DNA from: CALFML01 sp044222245
GTDB lineage: Bacteria; Myxococcota_A; Polyangia; Palsa-1104; JAEUJZ01
NCBI GenBank assembly: GCA_044222245.1
Contig: JBGANQ010000004.1
Span: 124,001 to 188,000 of the forward strand
Direction: 5' to 3'
DNA length: 64,000 nt
Shown here: piece after piece, positions 1 through 8,474 of the stretch
How positions within the stretch are numbered: the first letter of the stretch is position 1
Layout: every line of letters begins with the position of its first letter
Notes under the pieces: generated by a model
Database searches by the model: none
Told to the model about the DNA's origin: nothing
What the model saw: only the letters and a program-made list of their open reading frames with translations
Translations under genes and position numbers: made by a program

Positions 1-3000
1 CGTTTTGCCGCCGCGGTGCTGTTCGCCGACATCTCGGGCTTCACCGCGCTCACCGAGCGGCTGGCGCAGCAGGGACCGACCGGGGCGGAGGAGCTGACGC
101 GGGTGCTGAACCTGTACTTCAGCCAGCTGATCGAGCTGGTGGCGGCGCATGGCGGCGAGGTCATGAAGTTCGCCGGCGACGCGCTGCTCGCCCTGTGGCC
201 CGCCGGCGCCGCGGTGGCGGAGCTGACCGCGGCGACCCAGCGCGCGGCGCAGTGCGGGCTGTTCGCGCAGCGCCGGCTGCACGCCTTCCAGGTGAGCGAC
301 GACATCCACCTGTCGCTGAAGATCAGCGTCGGAGTCGGCGACCTGAGCATCGTCCACGTCGGCGGCGGCCGCGACCGCTGGGAGTTCTTCCTCGCCGGCC
401 AGCCGGTCGAGCAGGTCGGGCAGGCGGCGCACTACGCGCAGCCGGGGGAGGTGGTCCTGTCGGCCGCCGCCTGGGATATCCTGCGCGACCGCGGGCGCGG
501 CCAGCCGCTGCCCGCCGGCTGCCAGCGCCTGGACGAGCTGGCCGCGCTGACCCCTTGCCCGGCACCGCCTCTGGCCCTGCGTACGGAGATGGCCGAGGCG
601 ATGCGGGTCTATCTGCCCGGGGCGGTGCGCGCCCGCCTGGCGGCCGGCCATGACGCCTGGCTGGGCGAGCTGCGGCGGATCACGGTGCTGTTCCTCAACC
701 TGCCGGATGTCCACTACGCCACCTCGATCACCGACGCGCAGCGGATCATGCGGGCGCTGCAGGCGACGCTGTACCGCTACGAGGGCAGCGTCAACAAGCT
801 GAGCGTCGATGACAAGGGAGTGACGCTGGTGGCGGCGCTCGGGCTGGCGCCGCTGGCCCATGAGGACGACCCGATGCGCGGCGTGCAGGCGGCGCTGGCG
901 ATGCAGGAGGCGCTGCGCGCCCTGGGGCTGCGCTGGGCGATTGGCGTGACCACCGGGCGGGTGTTCTGCGGCATCATCGGCAATGCGACGCGGCAGGAGT
1001 ATACGATCATCGGCGACGCGGTGAACCTGGCGGCGCGCCTCATGCAGGCGGCGCGCGGCGACGTGCTGTGCGATGGCGCCACCGTGCAGGCGGTGCGCGG
1101 CCGCTTCAGCTTCGACACGCTGCCGCCGATCGTCGCCAAGGGCAAGGCAGAGCCGGTGCCGGTATATCGCCCGCGGGCGCTGACCCACAAGGCGCCGCTG
1201 CGGTCGCGGGCGGCGATGATCGGCCGCGACGTCGAGCTGAGCCGGCTGGTCGAGCACCTGCAGTCGCTGCTGGCGCGCGGCGGCCTGACCACGGTGGTGC
1301 TGGAGGGCGAGGCCGGCATCGGCAAGTCGCTGCTGGTCGATGAGCTGTGCCGGCGCGGCCAGCAGCTTGGGGTGAGCCCCCTGCTCGGCGGCGCCGACGC
1401 CATCGAGCAGACCACGCCCTACCACCCCTGGCGGCGCCTCGGCCGGCAGCTGCCGCTGGCCGCGCGCGCCGACGAAGACCCCGCGGCCCTGCTCGCCGCG
1501 CTGCGGCGCTGCCTGCCCGATGAGCCCGAGCTGGAGGCGCTGCTGCCGCTGCTCAACGGCCTGCTGACGCTGCGCCTGCCCGAGACCGAGCTGACCGACG
1601 CCATGCCCGAGCCGGTGCGCGTCGAGCGCACGCACGAGCTGTGGGCGCAGCTCTTGTCCGGCCTTGGCCGCGCCACGCCGACGCTGCTGGTGCTCGAGGA
1701 CGTGCAGTGGTTCGACTCGGTGTCATGGGAGCTGCTCGAGGTGGTGCTGCGCCACCTGACCAACATGCTGGTGGTGGTGACGACGCGGCCGATGGCGCCG
1801 CCGCCGGCGGCCTTCCAGCGCCTGTGCGCCGCGGCCAGCACCGAGCGGATGTACCTCGGGCCGCTGGACACCGCGGCCAGCGCTGCCCTCATCGCGCAGT
1901 GCCTGGGCGCCACCCGCGTGCCCGACGCGGTGCGCGAGCTGATCAGCCGGCGGGCGGCGGGCAACCCGCTGTTCAGCGAGGAGCTGACGTACGCCCTGCG
2001 CGACTCGGGGGTGGTGCGCATCGAGGGCGGCACCTGCACCCTCCTTTGCACCGAGGACGAGCTGCAGGCGGTCCCGTTCCCCGAGACCATCGACGGCGTC
2101 ATCACCAGTCGCCTGGACCGCCTGCCGCTGCCGCACCAGCTGCTGCTCAAGGTGGCGAGCGTGGTCGGCCGCGACATCCCGCTCAAGCTGCTCCTGTCTG
2201 TGGCCCCCAAGTCGGTGGTTGCCGAGGCGGTGCAGGAGCTGGAGGACCTGGAGCAGGCGGGCCTCATCCTGCCGGCGCAGACCGATCAGGAGCGCGCCTA
2301 CCGCTTCAAGAACATCCTCACCCGCGAGGTGATCTACAACCTGATGCCGGGGGCGCAGCGGCGGCCGCTGCACGAGCAGGTGGCGGCCTGGTACGAGCAC
2401 ACCCACGCCCTGGACCTCGCCCGCTACTGCCCGCTGCTCGCTCATCACTACTCGCAGGCCGGCCTGTCGGCGCAGGCGGTGCCGTACTGGCTGGCCGCCG
2501 GCCAGCAGGCGATCCGCGCCACGGCGATGGTGGAAGCGGTCTCGCACCTGAGCAAGGGCCTGTCGTTTCTGGAAGATCTGCCGCCGAGCCCCGCGCGCGA
2601 CCGCCAGGAGCTGGAGCTGCAGATCGCGCTCGGGACGGCGACCATGGCGCTGTACGGCTGGCCGGCGGCGGAGCTTGGCACGACGCTGCGCCGCGCCCAC
2701 GAGCTGTGTCTGGAGCTCGGCGAGACGGCGCAGCTGCCCTCCATCCTGTGGGGGCTGTGGGTCAACGCCTTCACCCGCGGGCAGCACCGGCAGGCGCTGA
2801 ACTGGGTCAAGGAGATGCTGGCCGCGGTGGGCGACAAGCAAGACGCTGACGGGCTGCTCGCCTGCTACTCGGCCGCGGTGTCGTACTTCTGGCTCGGCGA
2901 CTTCGCGACGGCGCGGCGCTACGGCGAGCGCGCCCTGTCCATGTACGACTTCGCCCAGCACCGGCACCTGGTCCACTTCATCAACCACGATCCCAAGGTC

Positions 3001-3774
3001 GCGGTGCTGATCTACGAGGCGCAGTGGCAGTGGATCCTCGGCTTCCCGGAGCGCGCGCTGCTGGCGATTGCCGAGAAGGACCTGCTGGCGCGGCGGCTGG
3101 AGCACCCGTTCAACCTCGCCTTCGCGCTGTCGTGGGGCGCGGCAGGCTACGCCTACCGGCGTGAGCCCGAGCAGGTGCTGGCGCAGACCGACGAGGCCAT
3201 CGCGCTCGGCGTGGCGCACCGGCTGCCGGTGATCCACGCGGTGGTCGGCCCGTTCTGGAAGGCCGGGGCGCTGCTGGAGCGGCAGCAGTACCGCGAGTGC
3301 CTGGAGCTGCTGCGGCCGGCGGTCGCGCTGTGGTCCTCGTTCGGCGGGCAGCTCAACGTGCCGTACTGCATGGGGATCATGGCGCTGTGCCTGGGGTACT
3401 CCGGACAGCTGGCCGAGGGGCGGGCGCTCATCAGCGATGCGCTGACGCTGGCCGAGCGCAACGAGGAGCTCGCCCACCTGGCCGAGCTGTGGCGGATCAA
3501 GGGGGAGCTGCTGCAGCTGGTACCGGGCGCCGAGCCAGCGGCGGCGCTTGCCTGCCTGCAGCGCGCGGTGGCCATCGCCAGCGCGCAGGGAGCGCGGGCC
3601 TGGGAGCTGCGCGCGGCGACGAGCTTAGCGCGGGCGCTGGCCAGTCAAGGTCGAGCCGCTGAAGGGCGCGAGCTGCTGCAGCCCTTGTACGCCGCCTTCA
3701 CCGAGGGCCACGCGACCCCCGATCTGCAAGATGCGGCGGCGCTCATCAAGGCGCTGGAGGCTGCCAGCACCTAG
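1..3774 (+). CDS. Soluble-adenylyl-cyclase-like protein: two cyclase domains, AAA ATPase, TPR (5' partial)
   Basis: The reading frame is open from base 1, so the true start lies left of the window; residues here count from the GTG at 16. Domain C1 (about 1-190) has DISGFTALTE with metal Asp5, then KFAGDALLALW with Lys51 and Asp55. Domain C2 (about 220-390) has Asn where C1 has the first metal Asp, but carries GDAVNLAARLM with Asn337 and Arg341. A signalling P-loop ATPase follows (Walker A GEAGIGKS 431-438, Walker B LLVLEDVQW near 557-565), then a long helical TPR-type tail to 1252. C1-C2-NTPase-TPR is the order of animal soluble adenylyl cyclase (ADCY10). Expected role: ATP to cAMP, cytoplasmic, with the tail sensing a ligand or partner. 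Family assignment is firm; activity is inferred. Confidence 0.9.
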   Translation, partial: RFAAAVLFADISGFTALTERLAQQGPTGAEELTRVLNLYFSQLIELVAAHGGEVMKFAGDALLALWPAGAAVAELTAATQRAAQCGLFAQRRLHAFQVSDDIHLSLKISVGVGDLSIVHVGGGRDRWEFFLAGQPVEQVGQAAHYAQPGEVVLSAAAWDILRDRGRGQPLPAGCQRLDELAALTPCPAPPLALRTEMAEAMRVYLPGAVRARLAAGHDAWLGELRRITVLFLNLPDVHYATSITDAQRIMRALQATLYRYEGSVNKLSVDDKGVTLVAALGLAPLAHEDDPMRGVQAALAMQEALRALGLRWAIGVTTGRVFCGIIGNATRQEYTIIGDAVNLAARLMQAARGDVLCDGATVQAVRGRFSFDTLPPIVAKGKAEPVPVYRPRALTHKAPLRSRAAMIGRDVELSRLVEHLQSLLARGGLTTVVLEGEAGIGKSLLVDELCRRGQQLGVSPLLGGADAIEQTTPYHPWRRLGRQLPLAARADEDPAALLAALRRCLPDEPELEALLPLLNGLLTLRLPETELTDAMPEPVRVERTHELWAQLLSGLGRATPTLLVLEDVQWFDSVSWELLEVVLRHLTNMLVVVTTRPMAPPPAAFQRLCAAASTERMYLGPLDTAASAALIAQCLGATRVPDAVRELISRRAAGNPLFSEELTYALRDSGVVRIEGGTCTLLCTEDELQAVPFPETIDGVITSRLDRLPLPHQLLLKVASVVGRDIPLKLLLSVAPKSVVAEAVQELEDLEQAGLILPAQTDQERAYRFKNILTREVIYNLMPGAQRRPLHEQVAAWYEHTHALDLARYCPLLAHHYSQAGLSAQAVPYWLAAGQQAIRATAMVEAVSHLSKGLSFLEDLPPSPARDRQELELQIALGTATMALYGWPAAELGTTLRRAHELCLELGETAQLPSILWGLWVNAFTRGQHRQALNWVKEMLAAVGDKQDADGLLACYSAAVSYFWLGDFATARRYGERALSMYDFAQHRHLVHFINHDPKVAVLIYEAQWQWILGFPERALLAIAEKDLLARRLEHPFNLAFALSWGAAGYAYRREPEQVLAQTDEAIALGVAHRLPVIHAVVGPFWKAGALLERQQYRECLELLRPAVALWSSFGGQLNVPYCMGIMALCLGYSGQLAEGRALISDALTLAERNEELAHLAELWRIKGELLQLVPGAEPAAALACLQRAVAIASAQGARAWELRAATSLARALASQGRAAEGRELLQPLYAAFTEGHATPDLQDAAALIKALEAAST

Positions 3775-3886
3775 GTCGGTTCGCGCGAGCCGGTGGCCGA
3801 CGCCGCGCCGGACTCGGGACCGCCAACGCTCGCTCCGCCCGCAGTAGCCGTGCCCCAGCGGGCCGGCAATGGCGTAAGATGCGCCC

Positions 3887-4699
3887 GTGCCGATGGCGAT
3901 GTTCGAAGGAGCCTGCGCGTTCATCATCGCGCTGACCCTGCTGGTGATGGCGCGCCGGCGACCGCTGGCGGACCTGCTTGGCGACTACCTGGCGCTCGCG
4001 CTCAGCGCCTGGCTGGGCGAGCAGAGCTGCATCAAGCTGTATCACTTCTACAGCTACTCCCCGGCCTGGCACGGCCGCCTGGGCGAGGTCCCGGTGCTGG
4101 TGCCGCTCATCTGGCCGCTGGTCGTGCTCTCGGCCTGCGAGGTCGCGCGGCAGCTGCGGCCGCGGCTCAAGGTGACGGCGCTGGCGGTGCTGGTCGCGGC
4201 GATCGTCGCGCTGGATGCCTCTCTGGTCGAGGTGGTGGCGGTGCGCGCCGGGCTGTGGCGGTGGGCCGAGGCGGGCCACCTCGGGGTGCCGATCCTCGGG
4301 GTGCTCGGGTGGGCCTACTTTTCGTTTGGCGCGGCGCTGTGTCTGCTGCGGCCGGCGCCGTGGTGGCGGCTGCTGCTTGTCCCGGCGGCGCCGCTGGCGG
4401 CGCACGGGCTCATCCTGCTTAGCTGGTGGGGGCTGTTCCGCTTTGCCCTGCGCGGGGAGCTTGGGACCGGCTCGGTCGTCGGCATCTTGATCATCGGTGC
4501 CCTCGCGCTGGCGGCGGCGGGGGTCGAGCGGCGGCGCGGCGGCGGGATTGCCCTGGCGGTGGCGCTGCCGCGGGCGCTGGCCGCTTCGCTGTTCGTGCTG
4601 CTGCTTGTCAGCAGCGCGCCCGCCGATCCAAGACTGTGGCTGCACACCGCCGCGGTGGCCGTCCCCTACTGCGTGGCGACGCGCTGGCGGGCGGCGTAA
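3887..4699 (+). CDS. CruF/DUF422-like integral membrane protein (carotenoid biosynthesis family)
   Basis: 270 residues with about seven hydrophobic segments. Two stretches resemble the carotenoid hydratase family DUF422/CruF: YSYSPAWHGRLGEVPVLVPL near residue 55, and AGLWRWAEAGHLGVPILGVL followed by GW near 120-140. In that family such motifs belong to enzymes hydrating carotenoid or C50 carotenoid ends (bisanhydrobacterioruberin hydratase type). The gene ends 10 bp from the convergent UbiA-family gene, and CruF and UbiA partners commonly occur together in carotenoid pathways. The similarity is judged by eye and is modest, so substrate and activity stay open. The start at 3887 gives the N-terminal membrane helix. 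Confidence 0.6.
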   Translation: MPMAMFEGACAFIIALTLLVMARRRPLADLLGDYLALALSAWLGEQSCIKLYHFYSYSPAWHGRLGEVPVLVPLIWPLVVLSACEVARQLRPRLKVTALAVLVAAIVALDASLVEVVAVRAGLWRWAEAGHLGVPILGVLGWAYFSFGAALCLLRPAPWWRLLLVPAAPLAAHGLILLSWWGLFRFALRGELGTGSVVGILIIGALALAAAGVERRRGGGIALAVALPRALAASLFVLLLVSSAPADPRLWLHTAAVAVPYCVATRWRAA

Positions 4700-4709
4700 G
4701 CGCCACAGC

Positions 4710-5612
4710 TTAGAAAAGATAGATGTTCTGCGGCAGCCCCAAGTGCTGCCACACCGCGGTGCCGACCAGGAACAGGACGAGCAAGCCGGTGCCCAGGTGG
4801 GTGATGCGGATGCAGTCGCCTGAGGTCAGCCCGACCGCCAGCCGCTGCCGGTAATACAGCCACTGCACGACCGGCGCGGCGAGCATCAGGCCCTCCCGCA
4901 CCCCCAGCGCCCCGCGCCCCAGTCCCCCGAGCAGCACGGCCGCCGAGAGCCACAGAAGGACCGCCAGCAGCCGCCGCGCCGCCGCCGGTCCGTGCACCAC
5001 GGGATAGGTCGGGATGCCCTCGGCGCGGTCGCCCTCCAGGTCGCGGAAGTCGTACAGGATCTCGTAGGTGTGCTCAAAAAGGAGGAAGAACCCGGCCAGG
5101 GTGAGCACCGCGGTGCCACTGAGCGTGATGGCGGGGCGAGTGACGACAAAGGGATAGACAAAGCAGGTCAGGATGAACAGCGCTGCGGAGGCAAAGTTCT
5201 TGAAGAAGTACAGCTCCTTGAAGCGCGACCGACCGCTCGGAGTCGGCAGCAGGCGGTAGTTGTAGGCCAGGCCGATGACCTGCACCAGCAGGCGCCACGG
5301 CAGAAGCTGCGGCCACAGCACCTGCGTCGCCGCCAGCGAGCCCGCCAGCAGCAGCGCCGAGCCCCAGGTCAAAAGGCGCTGCTGTCGCGCCACCCGCTCG
5401 GTGCCGGGGATGCCATTTCTGCGATCTTCGGCGATGTCGGTGATGCGGTTCATCAGGTTGATGAGGAACCAGTCCAGGCCGACGATGACGGCGAGTCCGA
5501 ACAGATACTGCCCGCTCATCAGCCAGCCGAAAGTAAGCATCCCCGCCATGGCGATAAGGACGATGTGATAGCGAGCGATGCTCAGCGACTCGGCGATGGC
5601 TGGCGAGTTCAT
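4710..5612 (-). CDS. UbiA-family prenyltransferase
   Basis: 300 residues with about eight membrane helices. It carries both Asp-rich motifs of the UbiA superfamily: N55-x3-D59-x3-D63 in NRITDIAEDRRNG, and DFRDLEGDRAEG near residue 195 for Mg-diphosphate binding. The family transfers a prenyl chain to an aromatic ring, a lipid or a carotenoid end (lycopene elongase, digeranylgeranylglyceryl phosphate synthase, and homogentisate or chlorophyll enzymes). The facing CruF-like gene favours a carotenoid or isoprenoid acceptor, but no crt genes are in the window. The start is the first ATG of the frame at 5612. Confidence 0.85.
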   Translation of the reverse strand: MNSPAIAESLSIARYHIVLIAMAGMLTFGWLMSGQYLFGLAVIVGLDWFLINLMNRITDIAEDRRNGIPGTERVARQQRLLTWGSALLLAGSLAATQVLWPQLLPWRLLVQVIGLAYNYRLLPTPSGRSRFKELYFFKNFASAALFILTCFVYPFVVTRPAITLSGTAVLTLAGFFLLFEHTYEILYDFRDLEGDRAEGIPTYPVVHGPAAARRLLAVLLWLSAAVLLGGLGRGALGVREGLMLAAPVVQWLYYRQRLAVGLTSGDCIRITHLGTGLLVLFLVGTAVWQHLGLPQNIYLF

Positions 5613-6191
5613 GGCGCGGACTCAGGATAGACAGCGCACCCGGCTGGGACAAGCTCTAATGCGCCCCAGGCACTGGCCGGAATCTCCGTCGAGAATCCAG
5701 CGCGGCGAGTCAGTCGCTTGGTCAGGCTTGTCGTCGAGCGGCTCCTCCCAAGTGAAAGTCGTGCGAAGGCCTGCCGCGGTGGCCGCCGACTTCATGAGCG
5801 CGCGGGGGGCACCGGCAAGGTAGAGCGCGGCGCCGAGACCGCGCGGCGCTAGGTCGACCTGTTCGAGCTCCGCGCCGACTTGCTTGGGAAGGGGGTGGCC
5901 CTAGGCAGGCCGTGGTCGGCCAGCGCCAAGACCGTGCGGGGAGCGGAGGCGCAATTGATCCGCCGGGTACCGCAGCCAAGCCCGCGGTTTGCAACGTAGG
6001 CGCATCACCGCGGACTGCTTCCAGGCGGGCAATGGGCGATGCGGACCTCGCTGGGCTCGCTGTCGGGGCCCCACTGCTCCGTCGTGGGAGATGACTTTTG
6101 TCGCTTGCTGGGAGCGATTGCGGGAGGGCTGCCGGCATGAGCTCGTACTGTTTGGAGTCCCGATGGCGCCGGCAGCTGCCTCGGCGTCCGG
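5613..6191. other. Intergenic, no convincing gene
   Basis: About 580 bases between the UbiA-family start and the stop of the dihaem lipoprotein. Short open frames on both strands have the composition of GC-rich shadows, with Arg/Ala/Pro runs, no domain and no ribosome site. I see no RNA gene or repeat. It should hold the promoter of the prenyltransferase. Confidence 0.5.
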
Positions 6192-6719
6192 CTACGGCAG
6201 GACGATGCGGCCCGGCGCGCCATTGGTGCCGGCGGCGGTGTGGCAGCTGTTGCAGTCGCCGTTGCGCTGGGCGCTCGCCATCTCTCGCTCCCGGCCCTGG
6301 AAGATCAGCTTGGCGCGGTAGGGACGCACAAAGAGGTCCTCTTCCAGGACAAAGTTACCGCCGCGATTGACCGCGGCGGTAAATGTCTGTCCCGCGGAGT
6401 CGGTGACCACCACCAGCGCCCCGGCCGCGCCAGCGCCGATGCAGTCATCGGGCTCATGGCCGGTGGGAAAGACGGTGCCGGCAAAGCTGAAGATCGGGGC
6501 ATCGCCTTCCCCAGAAGCGGCGTTTTCTTCGGCGTGGCAGGTGTTGCACGCGCGCCCCGGAGCCATCTCGGGTCCTTCCGACTCGTTCAGGTTCCGGGTC
6601 ACACCGCTCGTACAGCGCGGCGACACCATGAACGGTCCGTCCCCGCCAAGGTAGGTACTACCCGCGTCACAGCCGATGAGGCCGAGCAGAGCCGCCGCCA
6701 GACCGCCGAGTCCCCTCAT
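6192..6719 (-). CDS. Small dihaem c-type cytochrome-like lipoprotein
   Basis: 175 residues. An N-terminal hydrophobic segment ends in a lipobox-like LLGLIGC, predicting an exported, lipidated protein. There are two haem c attachment motifs, CNTCH near residue 59 and CNSCH near 156. Between them lies a short beta-rich stretch resembling a carboxypeptidase-regulatory or cytochrome-associated fold (VVVTDSAGQTFTAAVNRGGN). The start overlaps the stop of the delta-60 gene by four bases (ATGA), so the two are translationally coupled. An electron-transfer role in the periplasm is likely; partner unknown. Confidence 0.75.
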   Translation of the reverse strand: MRGLGGLAAALLGLIGCDAGSTYLGGDGPFMVSPRCTSGVTRNLNESEGPEMAPGRACNTCHAEENAASGEGDAPIFSFAGTVFPTGHEPDDCIGAGAAGALVVVTDSAGQTFTAAVNRGGNFVLEEDLFVRPYRAKLIFQGREREMASAQRNGDCNSCHTAAGTNGAPGRIVLP

Positions 6720-8188
6720 GAGCCGAGCGGCAGCAGCACCAGGGCCGCGTCGTCATTGGCCGTCGCTGGCATCGGGTTGGCACCGGCGCCCTTGAGCCCG
6801 ACAAAGGCGGCGGTCTGCTGATCGGGAGAGACCGCGACGCCCCACAGGAAGTCGGCCGGTCCGCCCAGCTCGAAGGCCTGCCAGCCGCCCGCGGCGAAGC
6901 GCGAATCCGGCTGTCCGTCCGGGGTCAGCAGCGCGACCAGACCATCCACATTGGCCGCGCTGCGCCGTCCGCCGCCAGCGAGCAGGATGCGCCGGTCGGG
7001 CAGGACCGCCAGCCGGCGCGAGTTGTCGCCAAAGCCGCCGATGTCGATGCGCAAAAGGCCGCTGTTGCCATAAGTCCTGTCGAGCGTTCCGTTGGCGTTC
7101 AGGCGCAGCGAGACCAGATCGGTCGTCTCGGTCGGCAGGGCCCTGCCGTAGCCCGTGGTGACCAGCTTGTAGCCCCCTTGCTCCGCCGGCTGCACCACCG
7201 CGGCGTAGCACTCGGTCTGCTCGGCCAGCAGCGCCTGGCTGAAGATGCCGCCCACCCCGAAGCTGGGGTCCAGCTGGCCGCTGTCTGTCACCTTGTAGAC
7301 GACCGGCGCGGTGTCGGCGCCGGGCAGCGGCTGATAGCCGGCGCCGACGATGCCGTCGGTCCCCGGGAGGATGGTGGCGCTGCGCGGGCTGGCGTTGCTG
7401 CTCGCGCCGTTTTGCTGGATGTCGAGCGTGAACACTCCGCTGGTCGCGAAGGTCGCGTCGCGTGCGCCGTGGGCGGTCAGGCGCACGAGCACGAAGTCGG
7501 TGTCGGTGCCGCCGGCGCGCACCTGACCGCCGCTCACCACCAGGCGATCGTCGGGGTAGCGCTCCAGGCCCCAGGCGCTGTCGGCGGCGAAGCCGGAGCC
7601 GTTGACGACGCCGGCGCTCAGGTCAAGGATGACCACGCCGTCGGTTCCAAAGGTGGGATCCTTGGTCCCGTCCGGGTTGAACCGCAGGAGCGCGATGTCG
7701 CGATCGCGCGCATCGGTCGCTCCGGCGTGCTCCACCGTTCCCGATACTACGATCTTGCCCGTCGACTGCACGACGATGCCGCGGAACAGCTCACCAGTCG
7801 TGCCCACGGCCACGTTGCGCCTGACCCAGCCGCCGCTGCCAAAGCTCGGGTCCAGCTCGCCCGTGGGCTTGAACTTGGCGACGACGGTGGCATAGTCTGC
7901 GCTCGCATCCGTCGAGTCGGCCACCTGACCGGTCGCGTAGAAGTTGCCCTGGGCGTCATAGGCGACGCCGTAGAAGCGATCGGGGCCGGTTGCAGAGAGC
8001 GGGACGACAAAGGTCTTGGCGGAGGCTGGGCCGCCGTCGGCGCCGCCATCGACGGGAACGGCGGCAGCGTCGACGGCGCTGGCGGGGTTGCTATTGCAGG
8101 CGCCAAGGCTCGCGAGGGCCAAGAGGACCCCGCTGGTCAAGGCGAGACCGGTGCGGGCGATCGGATGGTTCTGCTGAGGACTGGTCAT
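6716..8188 (-). CDS. Delta-60 repeat beta-propeller lipoprotein
   Basis: 490 residues. The N-terminus is a lipoprotein signal with lipobox LASLGAC. The body has six or seven repeats of the delta-60 type, each with a core like LDPSFGxGGxxxxD (for example LDPSFGSGGWV, DPTFGTDGVVILD, LDPSFGVGGIFSQ). These form a propeller of unknown function common in delta-proteobacterial secreted proteins. The ATG is preceded by GGGAGG five bases upstream, and a good sigma70 promoter lies at 8230-8258. It is the first gene of a two-gene operon with the dihaem lipoprotein. Confidence 0.85.
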   Translation of the reverse strand: MTSPQQNHPIARTGLALTSGVLLALASLGACNSNPASAVDAAAVPVDGGADGGPASAKTFVVPLSATGPDRFYGVAYDAQGNFYATGQVADSTDASADYATVVAKFKPTGELDPSFGSGGWVRRNVAVGTTGELFRGIVVQSTGKIVVSGTVEHAGATDARDRDIALLRFNPDGTKDPTFGTDGVVILDLSAGVVNGSGFAADSAWGLERYPDDRLVVSGGQVRAGGTDTDFVLVRLTAHGARDATFATSGVFTLDIQQNGASSNASPRSATILPGTDGIVGAGYQPLPGADTAPVVYKVTDSGQLDPSFGVGGIFSQALLAEQTECYAAVVQPAEQGGYKLVTTGYGRALPTETTDLVSLRLNANGTLDRTYGNSGLLRIDIGGFGDNSRRLAVLPDRRILLAGGGRRSAANVDGLVALLTPDGQPDSRFAAGGWQAFELGGPADFLWGVAVSPDQQTAAFVGLKGAGANPMPATANDDAALVLLPLGS

Positions 8189-8229
8189 GACTACCTCCCT
8201 AATTGAAAATGGATTTGAATTTCAAAATC

Positions 8230-8258
8230 AATAAACCCAAAGGCCGGTTTTTTGTCAA
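8230..8258 (-). promoter_or_regulatory. Sigma70-type promoter of the delta-60/dihaem operon
   Basis: On the minus strand TTGACA (8258-8253) is followed after exactly 17 bases by TTTATT (8235-8230), about 40 bases upstream of the ATG at 8188. The leader is AT-rich and ends in GGGAGG before the start. It is the clearest consensus promoter I saw in this GC-rich window. Confidence 0.65.
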
Positions 8259-8474
8259 GGCGCTCTGGTGCCCCGTCGCTGCCGGTCCCACGGCGCCGCC
8301 AGCTGGTGCGCTGGCGATCGCTGGCTCCGGGCCTGCGCACGGTGTCAGCAGGTCCTGACAGGGCGGCTCCGCCGCTCTTAGCCGAGCCGGACCGCCGGCC
8401 TAATAAACCGTTGTCGCCGCAATGGAAGCGCTCTTGGCGAGCCTGTAGGCCCGCTGTGCCACCAGCTCCCGTGC

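Noticed and set aside
1723..3477. Long minus-strand open frame (584 codons) opposite the cyclase/AAA/TPR gene
   Set aside because: GC-rich shadow with Arg/Gln/His-rich low-complexity composition; the plus frame carries all conserved motifs.
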